NCBI GenBank assembly: GCA_025362655.1
Contig: JANYFM010000076.1
Coordinates: forward strand, 1-36,604
Direction of reading: 5' to 3'
DNA: 36,604 nt
Source of the DNA: Hyphomicrobiales bacterium
Lineage (GTDB): Bacteria > Pseudomonadota > Alphaproteobacteria > Rhizobiales > Beijerinckiaceae
Part shown: positions 1 to 8,662 of the stretch, one piece after another
Layout of the letters: each line of letters opens with the position of its first letter
Numbering within the stretch: position 1 is the stretch's first letter
Program-made: the position numbers and the translations under genes
Notes under the pieces: generated by a model
What the model saw: the letters and a program-made list of their open reading frames with translations, nothing else
The model's database searches: none
Told to the model about the DNA's origin: nothing

Positions 1-1
1 C

Positions 2-124
2 GACGACGCCGACCGCTACGGACCGGCAATCGAACTCGTCAAAATTCTGCACCGGCGCATTGAGGAGGCTGACATCGCCGCGCGCGCCGCGGGGCTGGCG
101 GGGACGAATGAAACCGTGGCGTGA
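2..124 (+). CDS. C-terminal fragment of an unidentified protein
   Basis: An open frame enters from the left edge and ends at TGA 122-124, leaving 40 residues (DDADRYGPAIEL... to ...GTNETVA). The fragment is charged and helical-looking, with the stretch LVKILHRRIEEADIAARAAG. I do not recognise the family, and the fragment is too short to assign. It lies on the same strand as the two cupin genes, 186 bp upstream of the first, so it could belong to the same transcription unit, but nothing in the gap shows this. Confidence 0.5.
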   Translation, partial: DDADRYGPAIELVKILHRRIEEADIAARAAGLAGTNETVA

Positions 125-310
125 GCGCCGCGCTCAGGCAAAGCCCGGCATCGCCCCGCGGGAAAACAGCCGCATGGACGCCGGCGATTGTTCGAGCCTG
201 TCCAGCCGGATCGGCCCGGCGTTTGCGCCCGCATGACAACCCGTCCTCCCGCGTGTATGCAGGCCGGGAACGGGCCGCGCGGCGGCCTTCACCGCAAAGG
301 GAGGCTTTCA

Positions 311-952
311 ATGGAAGGCGAGAACCGCGTCCAGAAGGGCGGCGCCGCCGGCGCCATCGGGCACAATTCGGAAAATCTGACCCGCGACGAGAAAGTCGCC
401 AATCTCTATCATTCCAAGAAGGACCGCGTCTTCGTGCGCGGCATTCAAGGCGAGTATAATGTGCAGGCCGAGCTCAACCGCCTGCGCGCCGTGCCGCGCG
501 TGAAGAAGGCGAAGGAGACCGCCTTTATCGACGGTCCCCAATGCTTCAGCCGCCACTACGTGGAGCCCAAGGACGGGATCACCCAGACGTTTCATCTGCA
601 TCTGGAGGAATATGCGCCGGGCGCCTCTTCGCAGAAGCACGGCCACGTCAATGAAGCCGCTTTTTATATTCTCGACGGCGACGGCTACGAGGTTCACGAC
701 GGCATCCGCTATGACTGGCACGCGGGCGATGTCGCCATCGTCCATAACAATTGCGTGCATCAGCATTTTAACGCCAGCACGACGAAGCCGGCGCGCGCCA
801 TCGTTATCAAGACGAAGCCGATGTACCTCTTCCTCAACATGCTCTTTCAAAAGACCGTCAAGGACCGCCCGGTGGACATGACGCCGGAATGCGAAGGGTT
901 TGACGCGCGCGAGGCCGAGGAAGACCTTAATCATCCCAAGGGGGGCTACTGA
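311..952 (+). CDS. Cupin-domain protein, first of a tandem pair
   Basis: This 213-residue protein has one cupin beta-barrel around residues 92-165. The first cupin motif is visible as H110, H112 and E115 in QKHGHVNEAAF. The second carries H150/H152 in NNCVHQHFN. These residues could bind a divalent metal, so an enzyme or a small-molecule-binding role is possible; the substrate is unknown. The start ATG at 311 follows AGGGAGG at a good distance, so the longer frame from 188 is not needed. The N-terminal 60 residues are charged and have no recognised domain. The next gene begins one base after this stop and is a paralogue, which suggests co-translation and perhaps a heteromeric pair. Confidence 0.8.
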   Translation: MEGENRVQKGGAAGAIGHNSENLTRDEKVANLYHSKKDRVFVRGIQGEYNVQAELNRLRAVPRVKKAKETAFIDGPQCFSRHYVEPKDGITQTFHLHLEEYAPGASSQKHGHVNEAAFYILDGDGYEVHDGIRYDWHAGDVAIVHNNCVHQHFNASTTKPARAIVIKTKPMYLFLNMLFQKTVKDRPVDMTPECEGFDAREAEEDLNHPKGGY

Positions 953-953
953 T

Positions 954-1559
954 ATGGCGTGGGGCGAAACCACCTCCTGGCTCGAGGGCAATGCCAATGA
1001 ACGGCTCTACCAGCGCCTGCTTGACGACGCGCAGGACGCGCCCTCGCGCAACAGCCGCCGCAAAAAAATTGTGCGGCCTGCGGATATGCCATGGGAAATG
1101 TCGCGGCAGGGCTTGCTGAAACATCTTATCAACGAGAACATGAACACCCGCATGGAGACGGTCGACGCCTACATGCAGATCATTCCGCCGGGCTCGCGCT
1201 CGGGCCGGCACCGGCACCTCGCCGAGGAATGTGTCTATGTGATTGAGGGCAAGGGCTACGATCTGCACGAGGATTGCGACGTGGAAATCACCGATGTCTT
1301 CGAGTGGAAGCCGGTGGGGAAACTCCAGCGCTTCGAATGGGAGGCGGGCGATGTCATCTACATTCCGCCCAACACCATTCATCAGCATTTCAACGCCGAC
1401 CCGAAAAACCCGGCGCGGCTGATCTCCTCGACGAACCGCATCTTCAAACAGATAGGCCTCAACACGCTCGATCAGATGGAGGACGCCCCGGAATATGACG
1501 CAAAGGTCGTGCTGACGGCGGAGATCGTGCGCGGGTTTTTGCGGGGCGGGCGGAAGTAG
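954..1559 (+). CDS. Cupin-domain protein, second of a tandem pair
   Basis: This 201-residue paralogue of the preceding protein has a cupin fold around residues 75-165. Metal ligands are suggested by H86, H88 and E91/E92 in GRHRHLAEECV and by H143/H145 in NTIHQHFNAD. Its barrel is interrupted by an insertion of about 15 residues (DVEITDVFEWKPVGK) that the upstream paralogue lacks. The start ATG lies one base after the previous stop, and GGGGGG in the end of that gene serves as a ribosome site. Shared motifs such as HQHFNA point to an old duplication. I cannot name the substrate. Confidence 0.8.
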   Translation: MAWGETTSWLEGNANERLYQRLLDDAQDAPSRNSRRKKIVRPADMPWEMSRQGLLKHLINENMNTRMETVDAYMQIIPPGSRSGRHRHLAEECVYVIEGKGYDLHEDCDVEITDVFEWKPVGKLQRFEWEAGDVIYIPPNTIHQHFNADPKNPARLISSTNRIFKQIGLNTLDQMEDAPEYDAKVVLTAEIVRGFLRGGRK

Positions 1560-1587
1560 GGCGGCGCGCCGACAGGAGCGGATGAGG

Positions 1588-1616
1588 GCGGCGCGGGAGA
1601 AGAACATCCCCGCCGC
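1588..1616. terminator. GC-rich hairpin between convergent genes
   Basis: GCGGCGCGGGA and TCCCCGCCGC form a 10-bp stem with one bulged base and an 8-base loop. It sits in the 57-bp gap between the convergent cupin gene and the VWA/amidotransferase-like gene. There is no T tract on either strand, so it is at best a weak or factor-assisted bidirectional terminator. Confidence 0.3.
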
Positions 1617-3707
1617 TCACCCCGCCTTCCTCCGGCCCTCCCACAGCCAGCCCATCAGCACGCTGCCGAGCAGGGCGATCAGGCCGATAAAGCCTATCGC
1701 CAGCGGCGCGATGCCGATGCCGGTGACAACGCTCGCCCCGGTGCGGCGGATGCCGACATAATCGGAGCCGCCATAGAGCGGGCTCTCGCGCATGGCGGTG
1801 AAGCGGGGCAGGGTGACCGCGTCCGTGCCCGCCGCGCCGATGCGCCGCACGGTTCCCCCTGTCGCCTCCGCCAGCGGCTTGAGCTTGTCCAGCGTTGAGA
1901 CGACCTCCTGAAATTCGCGCGGATTTTCCGGGCCGACATTGACCAGCGTTGTCAGTTCGCCATCGGTCAGTTTGTAGAGGCCGAATTCCCCGACTGTGAC
2001 GTTTGCCCCCGCGAGGCCCGGCCCGCCCGGTGTCAGTGTCAGCTGGCTCGCGCCGCCGGAGGGCGCGGTTATTGTGACCGGCGTTATTTCGCTCTTGAGG
2101 CTTTGGCGGGTGACGCTGATTTCGCGCCCCCGCGCGCTGGCGCGCAAAGCCTCCTCCTCAAGCTCGGGCTCTTTCATCAGCCAGTGCGCGGTTTTGCGCA
2201 GCAGATCGATATGCGGCCCGCCGCCCTGAAAACCGCGCGCCCACAGCCACATTTGGTCCGAGGTCAGCAGCGCCACGCGGCCCTTGCCCTCGCGCGAAAG
2301 CAGCAGCAGCGGCTGGCGGTCGGCGCCCGACATAACAGATACGCCGCGCAGCTTTTCCGTCGGAACCTGGCGGTAGAATTCGCTCCACGCCGGCGGCGAG
2401 GATTGCGAGCCCGGGAGATCGCGGGTGACCGGATGCTTTGCGCCGTCGTCCGTGATGCCGGCGCGAAAAGCCTTCTCGATCAGGCGCCCGTCCGGCCGCG
2501 CCGGCGCGATTTTCCCCAGCGGCGAATAGAACAAGCCGTCACGCCCCGAATAATCAGGGCCGACCGCCAGCAGCAGCGCGCCGCCGTCGCGCACATATTT
2601 CACGATGTTGTCGAAATAGACCGAAGGCAGCACGGTCTGATTCGAATAGCGGTCGAAGATGATCAGATCGAACTCGGTGATCTTGCGGCCGAACAGGTCC
2701 GCCGTCGGAAACGCGATCAGCGACAATTCGCTGGTGGGCACGCTGGCGTCCGCTTTGTCCGGCGGGCGCAGGATGGTGAAATGCACAAGCTCAACATTGG
2801 CGTCGGATTTCAACAAATTGCGCCAGGTGCGCTCGCCCGCGTGGGGCTCGCCGGACACCAGCAGCACTTTCAGCTTGTCGCGCACGCCCTCCACCGTCAC
2901 CACGGCCTTATTGTTGACGGCGGTCAGCTCGCCCGGGAGAACCGCCACATCCAGTTCGAACACGTTGGGGCCGCCGTGCTCGATGCGCACATTGGCGCGC
3001 ACCAGCTGGCCGACGGCGGCGCGCAGGCTCGCCACCTCAATGCCGTCGCGGCGGATAGCGATGGTGACGGGCTCGCCCTTGTCGGCGCTGTCGAGCACGC
3101 GCGCGGTGATGATCTGGTCCTTCCCGACAATGCCGAAACGCGGGGCTTCGACGAGTTCGATGCGCCGGTCCCGCTCGCCCGCGTGGCCGGTGATGAAGGC
3201 GTGCAGCGGCGCGTTGAATCCCAGCGCGGCGGCGGCGGCGGGAATATCGTGCACCACGCCGTCGGTGACGAGGATCGCGCCGCCGACGCGCTCGGGCGGC
3301 ACATCCGACAGCGCGAGGCTGAGCGCCGAGAACAGGCGGGTGCCGTCATTGCCCGAATCCGCGCCGCCGGCGTCAACGAAGCGTGTTTCAATATTGCCGA
3401 GGGCGGCGAGCGATTTTTCGATCTCCGCGCGGGCTTTTTCGGTCTGCGCTTTGCGCTCGCCGATATTCTGGCTGGCGCTTTTGTCGAGCACGACGGCCAC
3501 CACGTCTTTCAGCGGGTTGCGGTCCTCGCGCACCAGCGAGGGATCGGCGAGCGCCGCCAGCACCAGCGCCAGCCCCAGGGCGCGCAGCCACGCGCCGCGC
3601 CGCCGCGCGTAAAAGCCGAGCGCCACAGCGGCAAGGCCGAGCACGCCGAGCGCGGCCAGCACCCAGAGCGGGACGAGCGGCGCGAAGGCGAGGTTGAAGG
3701 AGGTCAA
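1617..3707 (-). CDS. VWA/glutamine-amidotransferase-like membrane protein (COG5426-like)
   Basis: This 696-residue protein has two N-terminal membrane segments (about residues 12-32 and 42-56) and one near the C-terminus (about 665-690). Between them lies a large soluble part. DKSAS at 75-79 fits the MIDAS DxSxS of a von Willebrand A-like fold, with VTDG further on. A later region (roughly 280-500) resembles the class-I amidotransferase-like fold seen in COG5426 proteins. The start is TTG at 3707, overlapping the previous stop as TTGA, which implies translational coupling. It is the last gene of the moxR-DUF58-DUF4159 operon. By analogy with Bat/MoxR systems it probably works in envelope maintenance or protein-complex assembly; its exact role is unknown. 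Confidence 0.8.
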   Translation of the reverse strand: MTSFNLAFAPLVPLWVLAALGVLGLAAVALGFYARRRGAWLRALGLALVLAALADPSLVREDRNPLKDVVAVVLDKSASQNIGERKAQTEKARAEIEKSLAALGNIETRFVDAGGADSGNDGTRLFSALSLALSDVPPERVGGAILVTDGVVHDIPAAAAALGFNAPLHAFITGHAGERDRRIELVEAPRFGIVGKDQIITARVLDSADKGEPVTIAIRRDGIEVASLRAAVGQLVRANVRIEHGGPNVFELDVAVLPGELTAVNNKAVVTVEGVRDKLKVLLVSGEPHAGERTWRNLLKSDANVELVHFTILRPPDKADASVPTSELSLIAFPTADLFGRKITEFDLIIFDRYSNQTVLPSVYFDNIVKYVRDGGALLLAVGPDYSGRDGLFYSPLGKIAPARPDGRLIEKAFRAGITDDGAKHPVTRDLPGSQSSPPAWSEFYRQVPTEKLRGVSVMSGADRQPLLLLSREGKGRVALLTSDQMWLWARGFQGGGPHIDLLRKTAHWLMKEPELEEEALRASARGREISVTRQSLKSEITPVTITAPSGGASQLTLTPGGPGLAGANVTVGEFGLYKLTDGELTTLVNVGPENPREFQEVVSTLDKLKPLAEATGGTVRRIGAAGTDAVTLPRFTAMRESPLYGGSDYVGIRRTGASVVTGIGIAPLAIGFIGLIALLGSVLMGWLWEGRRKAG

Positions 3708-6544
3708 TGCCCCAGCCTCTCCAGGAGATCGCGCACATGCACCTGATCGGCTTTATAATTGCCGGTCAGCGTGTACATGACGAGATTGACGCCGCCGCGC
3801 AGCGCCATCTCGCGCTGGCGCGGCGTGCCGGGCACCAGCGGAAACAGCGGTTCTCCGTTGCGCGAGACCGCCCAGGCCGCCGCCAAATCGTTGGACGTGA
3901 TGATCAGCGGCGAGACGCTGTCGCCGGCCCGCGCCGGCCGGTTGGCGCCATCGCCGGCGTCGGGCGGCAGCGCCTCGATCCACGTCTGGCCGATGGAGGT
4001 GCGGCCGATAAAACCATCGAGCAGATAGAAGGTTTTGGTGACCACGTGATCGCGCGGCACGACTTCAAGCTCGGGCACATCGACGTTATCCAGCACCTTG
4101 CGCAGCCATAACTGCTCGGGCGTCGGAGGTCCGCCGGCGCGCGCGGTCAGCGCGTCCCGCGTGTCAAAAACAATCATGCCGCCGTTTTTCATGTAGGCCG
4201 AAATCTGCGTCACCGCGACAGCCGTCGGCAGCGGACGGTCGGGGACGACAGGCCAGTAAATGAACGGATAGAAAGCCAATTCATCGCGGGCGGGATCCAG
4301 CCCGATGGGCTCGCCCGGGCTAAGCGAGGTGCGCGCCGCCAGCGCCAGCGACAGGGCGGCAAGGCCAAGCTGGCTGGCCTCATCGACCCGCGCATTGCCG
4401 GTGACGATATAAGCGAGCCGCGTCTTCAGCACGGACTCAAGCTCCTTCGGGCTCGGCGGCAGCGGCGCGGCGATTCCCGGGCGCGGCTGGAAAGGCCGGT
4501 CTGTTTGCGCAACAGCGGGCGGCGCATGGGCGATCATGGCAAAGGCAACCGCCACAGCCAGCGCGGCCGCGGCGGGACGACGGCGCAACCCGGCAAGCCC
4601 GCCCGCCAGCCAGATCGACACAATCGCGTCCAGCGTCAGCAGCAGGAAGGCGATCGATACGATGGATGGACGCAGATCGACGGGTTCGGCGTTGCGCAGG
4701 GGTTCCATCACGAGCGTCAGTCCCTCAAGGTTGGCGGGCTCCAGCCTATCACCGGGCGCCAGCGCATTGACAGCGGTCAAAGCGTCGCCTGGGCCATAAA
4801 ATCCGGGCGGATGCTCCGCCGTTGCCAAGCCCTGATAGTTCTGCGGAATGGGCTTGGCGCTTAGCGGCGGCGGGCCCAGCGCGCCAAATCCATCGAGAGT
4901 GCGGGATGGAGCGATGGTCTCGGCCGACAGCGGCGGCGGGCTCGCGGGGTCCGTCGCGGCGGCGGCGCCGGGGTCGGCGGCCATCGATAGAACCCGCCGG
5001 AGAATATCGACGAACAAGCCCGACAAAGGCAGGTTCGACCAGGTGGTGTCCGCCGTCACATGCACCAGCACGATCAGCCCTTTGCCGCGGCGCGCGGCTG
5101 TTATCAGCGGCGTGCCATCCGCCAGCGCCGCCCAGGTTTTGCCGGGCAGGCCGGCTTCAGGCTCCGCCAGCACTTGCCTTGTGACGGTGACTTCCCCGAC
5201 GGCGTTGAGGCCGAACAGCGGGCTTTCGCGCTCGAAGGGCGCGAGTTTCTTCGGCGTGTCCCAGGACAGGGAGCCGCCAAGCACACGCCCGCCCCGGCGC
5301 AGCCGCACGGGCGCCAGATCATCCGTTGAGCCGGCGAGCCGCGTGCCGGCGAAACGCAGCAGCAGGCCGCCGTCGTCAACAAAACGCGCGAGCTGGTCAT
5401 GGGCGGGGCCGGCGACAACGCCGACATCCGCCAGCACCATCACGGAAACGCGGTCCTCCAGCAGGCTGCTGACGGGATCGCCGCGCCCGGCGCGCGGCTC
5501 GCGAACGTCGGCGAAAGGCGTCAGCGCTTTGACGAGATAATAGGAGGGCGAAAGCAGCGGCTGCGCGGTGTCCGCGCTGGCGCCCGAGACGACGCCGACG
5601 CGGCGGCGTTTCCAGCGCTCGTCGAGCAGGGTCACCGCGCCGGCGGAGCGCTCGCCGGCGATTTCGATGCGGGCAATCTCATTGCGCAGCTCAATCGGCA
5701 GTTCGAACCGGGCTTTCGTCTCCAGCGCGGAGCCGAAATCAAACGGCGCCTCGCCGATTGTCAGTCCGCGCATATCGAGGGCGCGCAGGGTTCCGCTGGA
5801 GCGGCCTGTCGCAGCGGCGCGCACAGTTTTCACGTCAAGCGCGCCCGCGCCGTTCTCGGCGCCGGCAATGGCGAGCGCCGGGCGGCCTTCTGTGAGAACC
5901 CGCAAGCCGGCGCGGCCTTCCAGCGCGGCGGCCATGCCCTGCGCGAATGCGCGCGAATTGCCGGAGGCGAGACCATCGAAAATCCAGACAGCGTCAGCGT
6001 TTTTGTTGGCGGCGAGGAAACGCTGCGCGGCGGGCAGCGCCGCCATCCGGTCGGGCACGTGGGGCTGGGGCTTCAGCGCCCGCAGGCGCTCAAGGGTTTT
6101 CGCGGCATCGGAGACCGCCACATCGCGGCCGCCTTCGGAGACCGCCAGCAGCGCGGTGGCGCGGCCATCGCGCGCCGCGCTGTTGAGGCGCTCGCCGGCG
6201 GCCAGCACGCGCCGCTCCCAGGCGGGCGCCGCCGGCCAGCCGTCGTCGAGCACAACCAGCAGCGGTCCTTTGCCGGACTCCCCCGGCGGCAGCGGGTTCC
6301 AAACGGGTCCCGCCATCGCCAGAATGATCAGCGCGGCGAGACCGAGGCGCAACGCCAGCAGCCACCACGGCGTTCGCGCCGGCGTCTCCTCCTTCGGCTT
6401 GAGGTCGAGGATGAGTTTCAGCGGCGGAAAGGCGATTCGGCGAGGGCGCGGCGGCGTGATGCGCATCAGATACCAGAGCAGCGGCAGAGCCGCCAAAACG
6501 GTCAATACGAGAGGCGCCGCGAAAGCGAGGGGCAGGCCCAGCAT
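3704..6544 (-). CDS. DUF4159 domain protein with BatA-like N-terminus
   Basis: This 946-residue membrane protein begins with a BatA-type N-terminus: a membrane segment at about 5-25, the stretch ITPPRPRRIAFPPLKL, and a second segment near 60-78. A VWA-like domain follows, but its expected metal site reads VVLDDGWP, so the MIDAS serines are missing. Two further hydrophobic segments lie near 640-700. The C-terminal 220 residues, from LKTRLAYIVTGNARVDEASQ to the end, match DUF4159. Its ATG (6544-6542) overlaps the TGA of the DUF58 gene by one base. It likely forms an inner-membrane complex with its three operon partners; no catalytic role is evident. Confidence 0.88.
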   Translation of the reverse strand: MLGLPLAFAAPLVLTVLAALPLLWYLMRITPPRPRRIAFPPLKLILDLKPKEETPARTPWWLLALRLGLAALIILAMAGPVWNPLPPGESGKGPLLVVLDDGWPAAPAWERRVLAAGERLNSAARDGRATALLAVSEGGRDVAVSDAAKTLERLRALKPQPHVPDRMAALPAAQRFLAANKNADAVWIFDGLASGNSRAFAQGMAAALEGRAGLRVLTEGRPALAIAGAENGAGALDVKTVRAAATGRSSGTLRALDMRGLTIGEAPFDFGSALETKARFELPIELRNEIARIEIAGERSAGAVTLLDERWKRRRVGVVSGASADTAQPLLSPSYYLVKALTPFADVREPRAGRGDPVSSLLEDRVSVMVLADVGVVAGPAHDQLARFVDDGGLLLRFAGTRLAGSTDDLAPVRLRRGGRVLGGSLSWDTPKKLAPFERESPLFGLNAVGEVTVTRQVLAEPEAGLPGKTWAALADGTPLITAARRGKGLIVLVHVTADTTWSNLPLSGLFVDILRRVLSMAADPGAAAATDPASPPPLSAETIAPSRTLDGFGALGPPPLSAKPIPQNYQGLATAEHPPGFYGPGDALTAVNALAPGDRLEPANLEGLTLVMEPLRNAEPVDLRPSIVSIAFLLLTLDAIVSIWLAGGLAGLRRRPAAAALAVAVAFAMIAHAPPAVAQTDRPFQPRPGIAAPLPPSPKELESVLKTRLAYIVTGNARVDEASQLGLAALSLALAARTSLSPGEPIGLDPARDELAFYPFIYWPVVPDRPLPTAVAVTQISAYMKNGGMIVFDTRDALTARAGGPPTPEQLWLRKVLDNVDVPELEVVPRDHVVTKTFYLLDGFIGRTSIGQTWIEALPPDAGDGANRPARAGDSVSPLIITSNDLAAAWAVSRNGEPLFPLVPGTPRQREMALRGGVNLVMYTLTGNYKADQVHVRDLLERLGH

Positions 6545-7491
6545 CAGCTTGCCTCCGCTGCGCCGGGAGCCGCCGGACCCATGCCTGCTTCCAGCCGCAT
6601 GCGCAGCGCCAGCAGCGCTTCGCTGGCGGGCCTGTCGGTGCGGTGCAGGGCAAAGCTCCAGCCGCGCGACGCGCAGGCGGCGCGAACGCCCTCGCGGTGG
6701 GCGGCGAGGCGCAGGATGTAATCCTTCTTGAAACTTTCAGCCTCGCCGACGCGCAGCGTCGCGGTGGAATCAACGTCGAGAAATTCCGTGTGCCCGGTGA
6801 AGGGGAACGTCTCCTCGACCGGGTCGGCGATCATCACCACATGGCCCAGCGCGCCACGCGAGGCCATGCCATGAATGACACGGGTGATATCGTCCCGCGG
6901 AGACAAAAAATCACCGATGAGGACAGCCTGCGTGCGCGGCGCCAAGGCGGCCGCGGGAGGCAGTTCGGCGGCGCTGTCGCCGCCGCGCTTTTCCTCGTCG
7001 ATCATGGCTTCGGCGAAGCGCTCGACGATGCCGCGGGTTGCCAGCGCCCGCGTCAGGCCGGGAATGCCGACGCGCTCGCCGCCGCGCACCAGCAAATCCG
7101 CCAGCGCCAGGCCGAGCGTCAGCGCGCGGTCGACTTTCGGCTGCATGGCAAGGCTGGAGACGTAGTTCATGCCGGGCGAGCGGTCCATCCAAACCCACAC
7201 CGTGTGCGCCGCCTCCCATTCGCGTTCGCGCACGTAAATGCGGTCGTCGCGCGCCGAGCGGCGCCAGTCGATGCGGTTGGTGGATTCGCCCCAGACGAAA
7301 GGACGGAACTGCCAGAAGGTTTCGCCGGTTCCGGCGCGCCTGCGGCCGTGGACGCCATGCATGACGGTCGATGCGATCTCCTTGGCCAGCACCAGCAGGG
7401 CCGGCAGGCGGCGCGACAGATCGAGCGCGCCGCGCTGATGCTGCGCCCCGGTGCCGGTCTCGCTTTTCTCAAGGAGCCGTGCGTCCGCCAT
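6544..7491 (-). CDS. DUF58 domain-containing protein
   Basis: This 315-residue protein carries the DUF58 signature IDWRRSAR at residues 74-81, followed by YVREREWE and a VWA-like strand VWVWMDRSPGMNY. DUF58 proteins nearly always accompany a MoxR ATPase, as here, where moxR is 3 bp upstream. It is cytoplasmic by appearance, with no membrane segment. DRSPG replaces the classical DxSxS, so metal binding at a MIDAS is doubtful, as in much of the family. It likely links the ATPase to the two membrane proteins encoded next in the operon. Confidence 0.92.
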   Translation of the reverse strand: MADARLLEKSETGTGAQHQRGALDLSRRLPALLVLAKEIASTVMHGVHGRRRAGTGETFWQFRPFVWGESTNRIDWRRSARDDRIYVREREWEAAHTVWVWMDRSPGMNYVSSLAMQPKVDRALTLGLALADLLVRGGERVGIPGLTRALATRGIVERFAEAMIDEEKRGGDSAAELPPAAALAPRTQAVLIGDFLSPRDDITRVIHGMASRGALGHVVMIADPVEETFPFTGHTEFLDVDSTATLRVGEAESFKKDYILRLAAHREGVRAACASRGWSFALHRTDRPASEALLALRMRLEAGMGPAAPGAAEAS

Positions 7492-7494
7492 GCG

Positions 7495-8505
7495 TCAGCC
7501 CAGCCGATCTGCAAGGCGCTGAATGATGCCGGTGACGGTTTCGCCTTCGGCGCGCGCCGCGAAGGTCAGGGCCATGCGGTGTTTCAGCACGGGCCCGGCG
7601 AGAGCGCGCAAATCGTCGAGCGAGGGCGCGAGGCGCCCGTCGACCAGCGCCCGCGCCCGGGAGGCCAGCATGAGGGATTGCGCCGCGCGCGGACCCGGGC
7701 CCCACGAGATATGTTTGGTGATGGCGGCATCCCCGTCGCCCGGGCGCGCCGCGCGCACGAGGTTGAGAATCGCATCAACGACGCTGTCGCCGACCGGCAG
7801 ACGGCGCACAAGACGCTGCGTCGCCATCAAATCGTCGGCGGTCATCGCGGCTTTCGCGGCCGCCTCGGTCTCGCCGGTGGTTTCGATGAGAATGCGCCTC
7901 TCGGCCTTGCGGTCGGGGTAGAGCACATCAATCTGCATTAAAAAGCGGTCGAGCTGGGCTTCGGGAAGCGGATAGGTGCCTTCCTGCTCAAGCGGATTTT
8001 GCGTGGCGAGCACGTGAAAGGGCTTGGGCAGATCATGGCGCTCGCCGGCGACGGTGACGTGATGCTCCTGCATCGATTGCAGCAGCGCCGACTGGGTGCG
8101 CGGGCTGGCGCGGTTGATTTCGTCGGCCATGAGAAGCTGCGCGAAAATGGGCCCGTGCACGAAGCGGAAGGCGCGCTTGCCGCCGTCGCTCTCCTCCATG
8201 ATTTCAGAACCCAGAATATCGGCGGGCATCAAATCGGGGGTGAACTGCACGCGGCGGGCATCAAGGCCCAGCACGGTCCCAAGCGTTTCCACGAGTTTCG
8301 TTTTGGCGAGGCCGGGAACGCCGACAAGCAGGCCATGGCCGCCGGCGATCAGCGTGACCAGCGCCTGTTCAACGACATGCTCCTGCCCAAAGATCACCGC
8401 GCCGATGGCGGCCCGCGCGGCGGCCACCCGTTCGAGCGCCAGTTCGGCGGCGCGCGCGATGCCCGCTTCCATGGAGAGGGCGTTGTTATCCTGACCGGCG
8501 CTCAT
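7495..8505 (-). CDS. moxR: MoxR-family AAA+ ATPase
   Basis: This 336-residue protein is a MoxR-type AAA+ ATPase. It has Walker A GVPGLAKT at 62-69, Walker B LLMADE at 124-129, and the downstream sensor-1 region LATQNPLEQEGTYPLPEAQ. Length and motifs match the family throughout. MoxR ATPases are thought to act as chaperones that mature or load metal into partner complexes, usually with DUF58 and VWA proteins. It is the first gene of the four-gene minus-strand operon, with AGGAG just upstream of the ATG. The divergent DUF1285 gene starts about 157 bp away, an arrangement I believe is common in Hyphomicrobiales. Confidence 0.95.
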   Translation of the reverse strand: MSAGQDNNALSMEAGIARAAELALERVAAARAAIGAVIFGQEHVVEQALVTLIAGGHGLLVGVPGLAKTKLVETLGTVLGLDARRVQFTPDLMPADILGSEIMEESDGGKRAFRFVHGPIFAQLLMADEINRASPRTQSALLQSMQEHHVTVAGERHDLPKPFHVLATQNPLEQEGTYPLPEAQLDRFLMQIDVLYPDRKAERRILIETTGETEAAAKAAMTADDLMATQRLVRRLPVGDSVVDAILNLVRAARPGDGDAAITKHISWGPGPRAAQSLMLASRARALVDGRLAPSLDDLRALAGPVLKHRMALTFAARAEGETVTGIIQRLADRLG

Positions 8506-8560
8506 CTCGTCTCCTGGCTTGCCGCGAATCCGGGCTGGATTGAAGCGGCTCTGATCTGCC

Positions 8561-8588
8561 AGTCTAAGCGACCGGCGGGCTTTGTCGA
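8561..8588 (-). promoter_or_regulatory. Candidate sigma-70-type promoter for the moxR operon
   Basis: Read on the minus strand, TCGACA (-35; five of six to TTGACA) is followed after 16 bp by TAGACT (-10; four of six to TATAAT). A start near 8554 would give a leader of about 50 nt with AGGAG before the moxR ATG. The match is modest and untested. Confidence 0.3.
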
Positions 8589-8662
8589 TCCATGGGGTAT
8601 CACAATCTCTTGCCTTCCAAGCGGAATCTGGCCACAGCCATTATGGAGCAATGCGCAGGATT

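Noticed and set aside
2103-3746. 547-residue plus-strand ORF
   Set aside because: It is antisense to the VWA/amidotransferase-like gene and is rich in Arg, Gln and Ala without any domain; such frames are common opposite GC-rich genes.
5399-6721. 440-residue plus-strand ORF
   Set aside because: It is antisense to the DUF4159 gene, is low-complexity and has no recognisable motif or ribosome site.
6643-7941. 432-residue plus-strand ORF
   Set aside because: It crosses the antisense of DUF58 and moxR, whose family motifs are clear on the minus strand.
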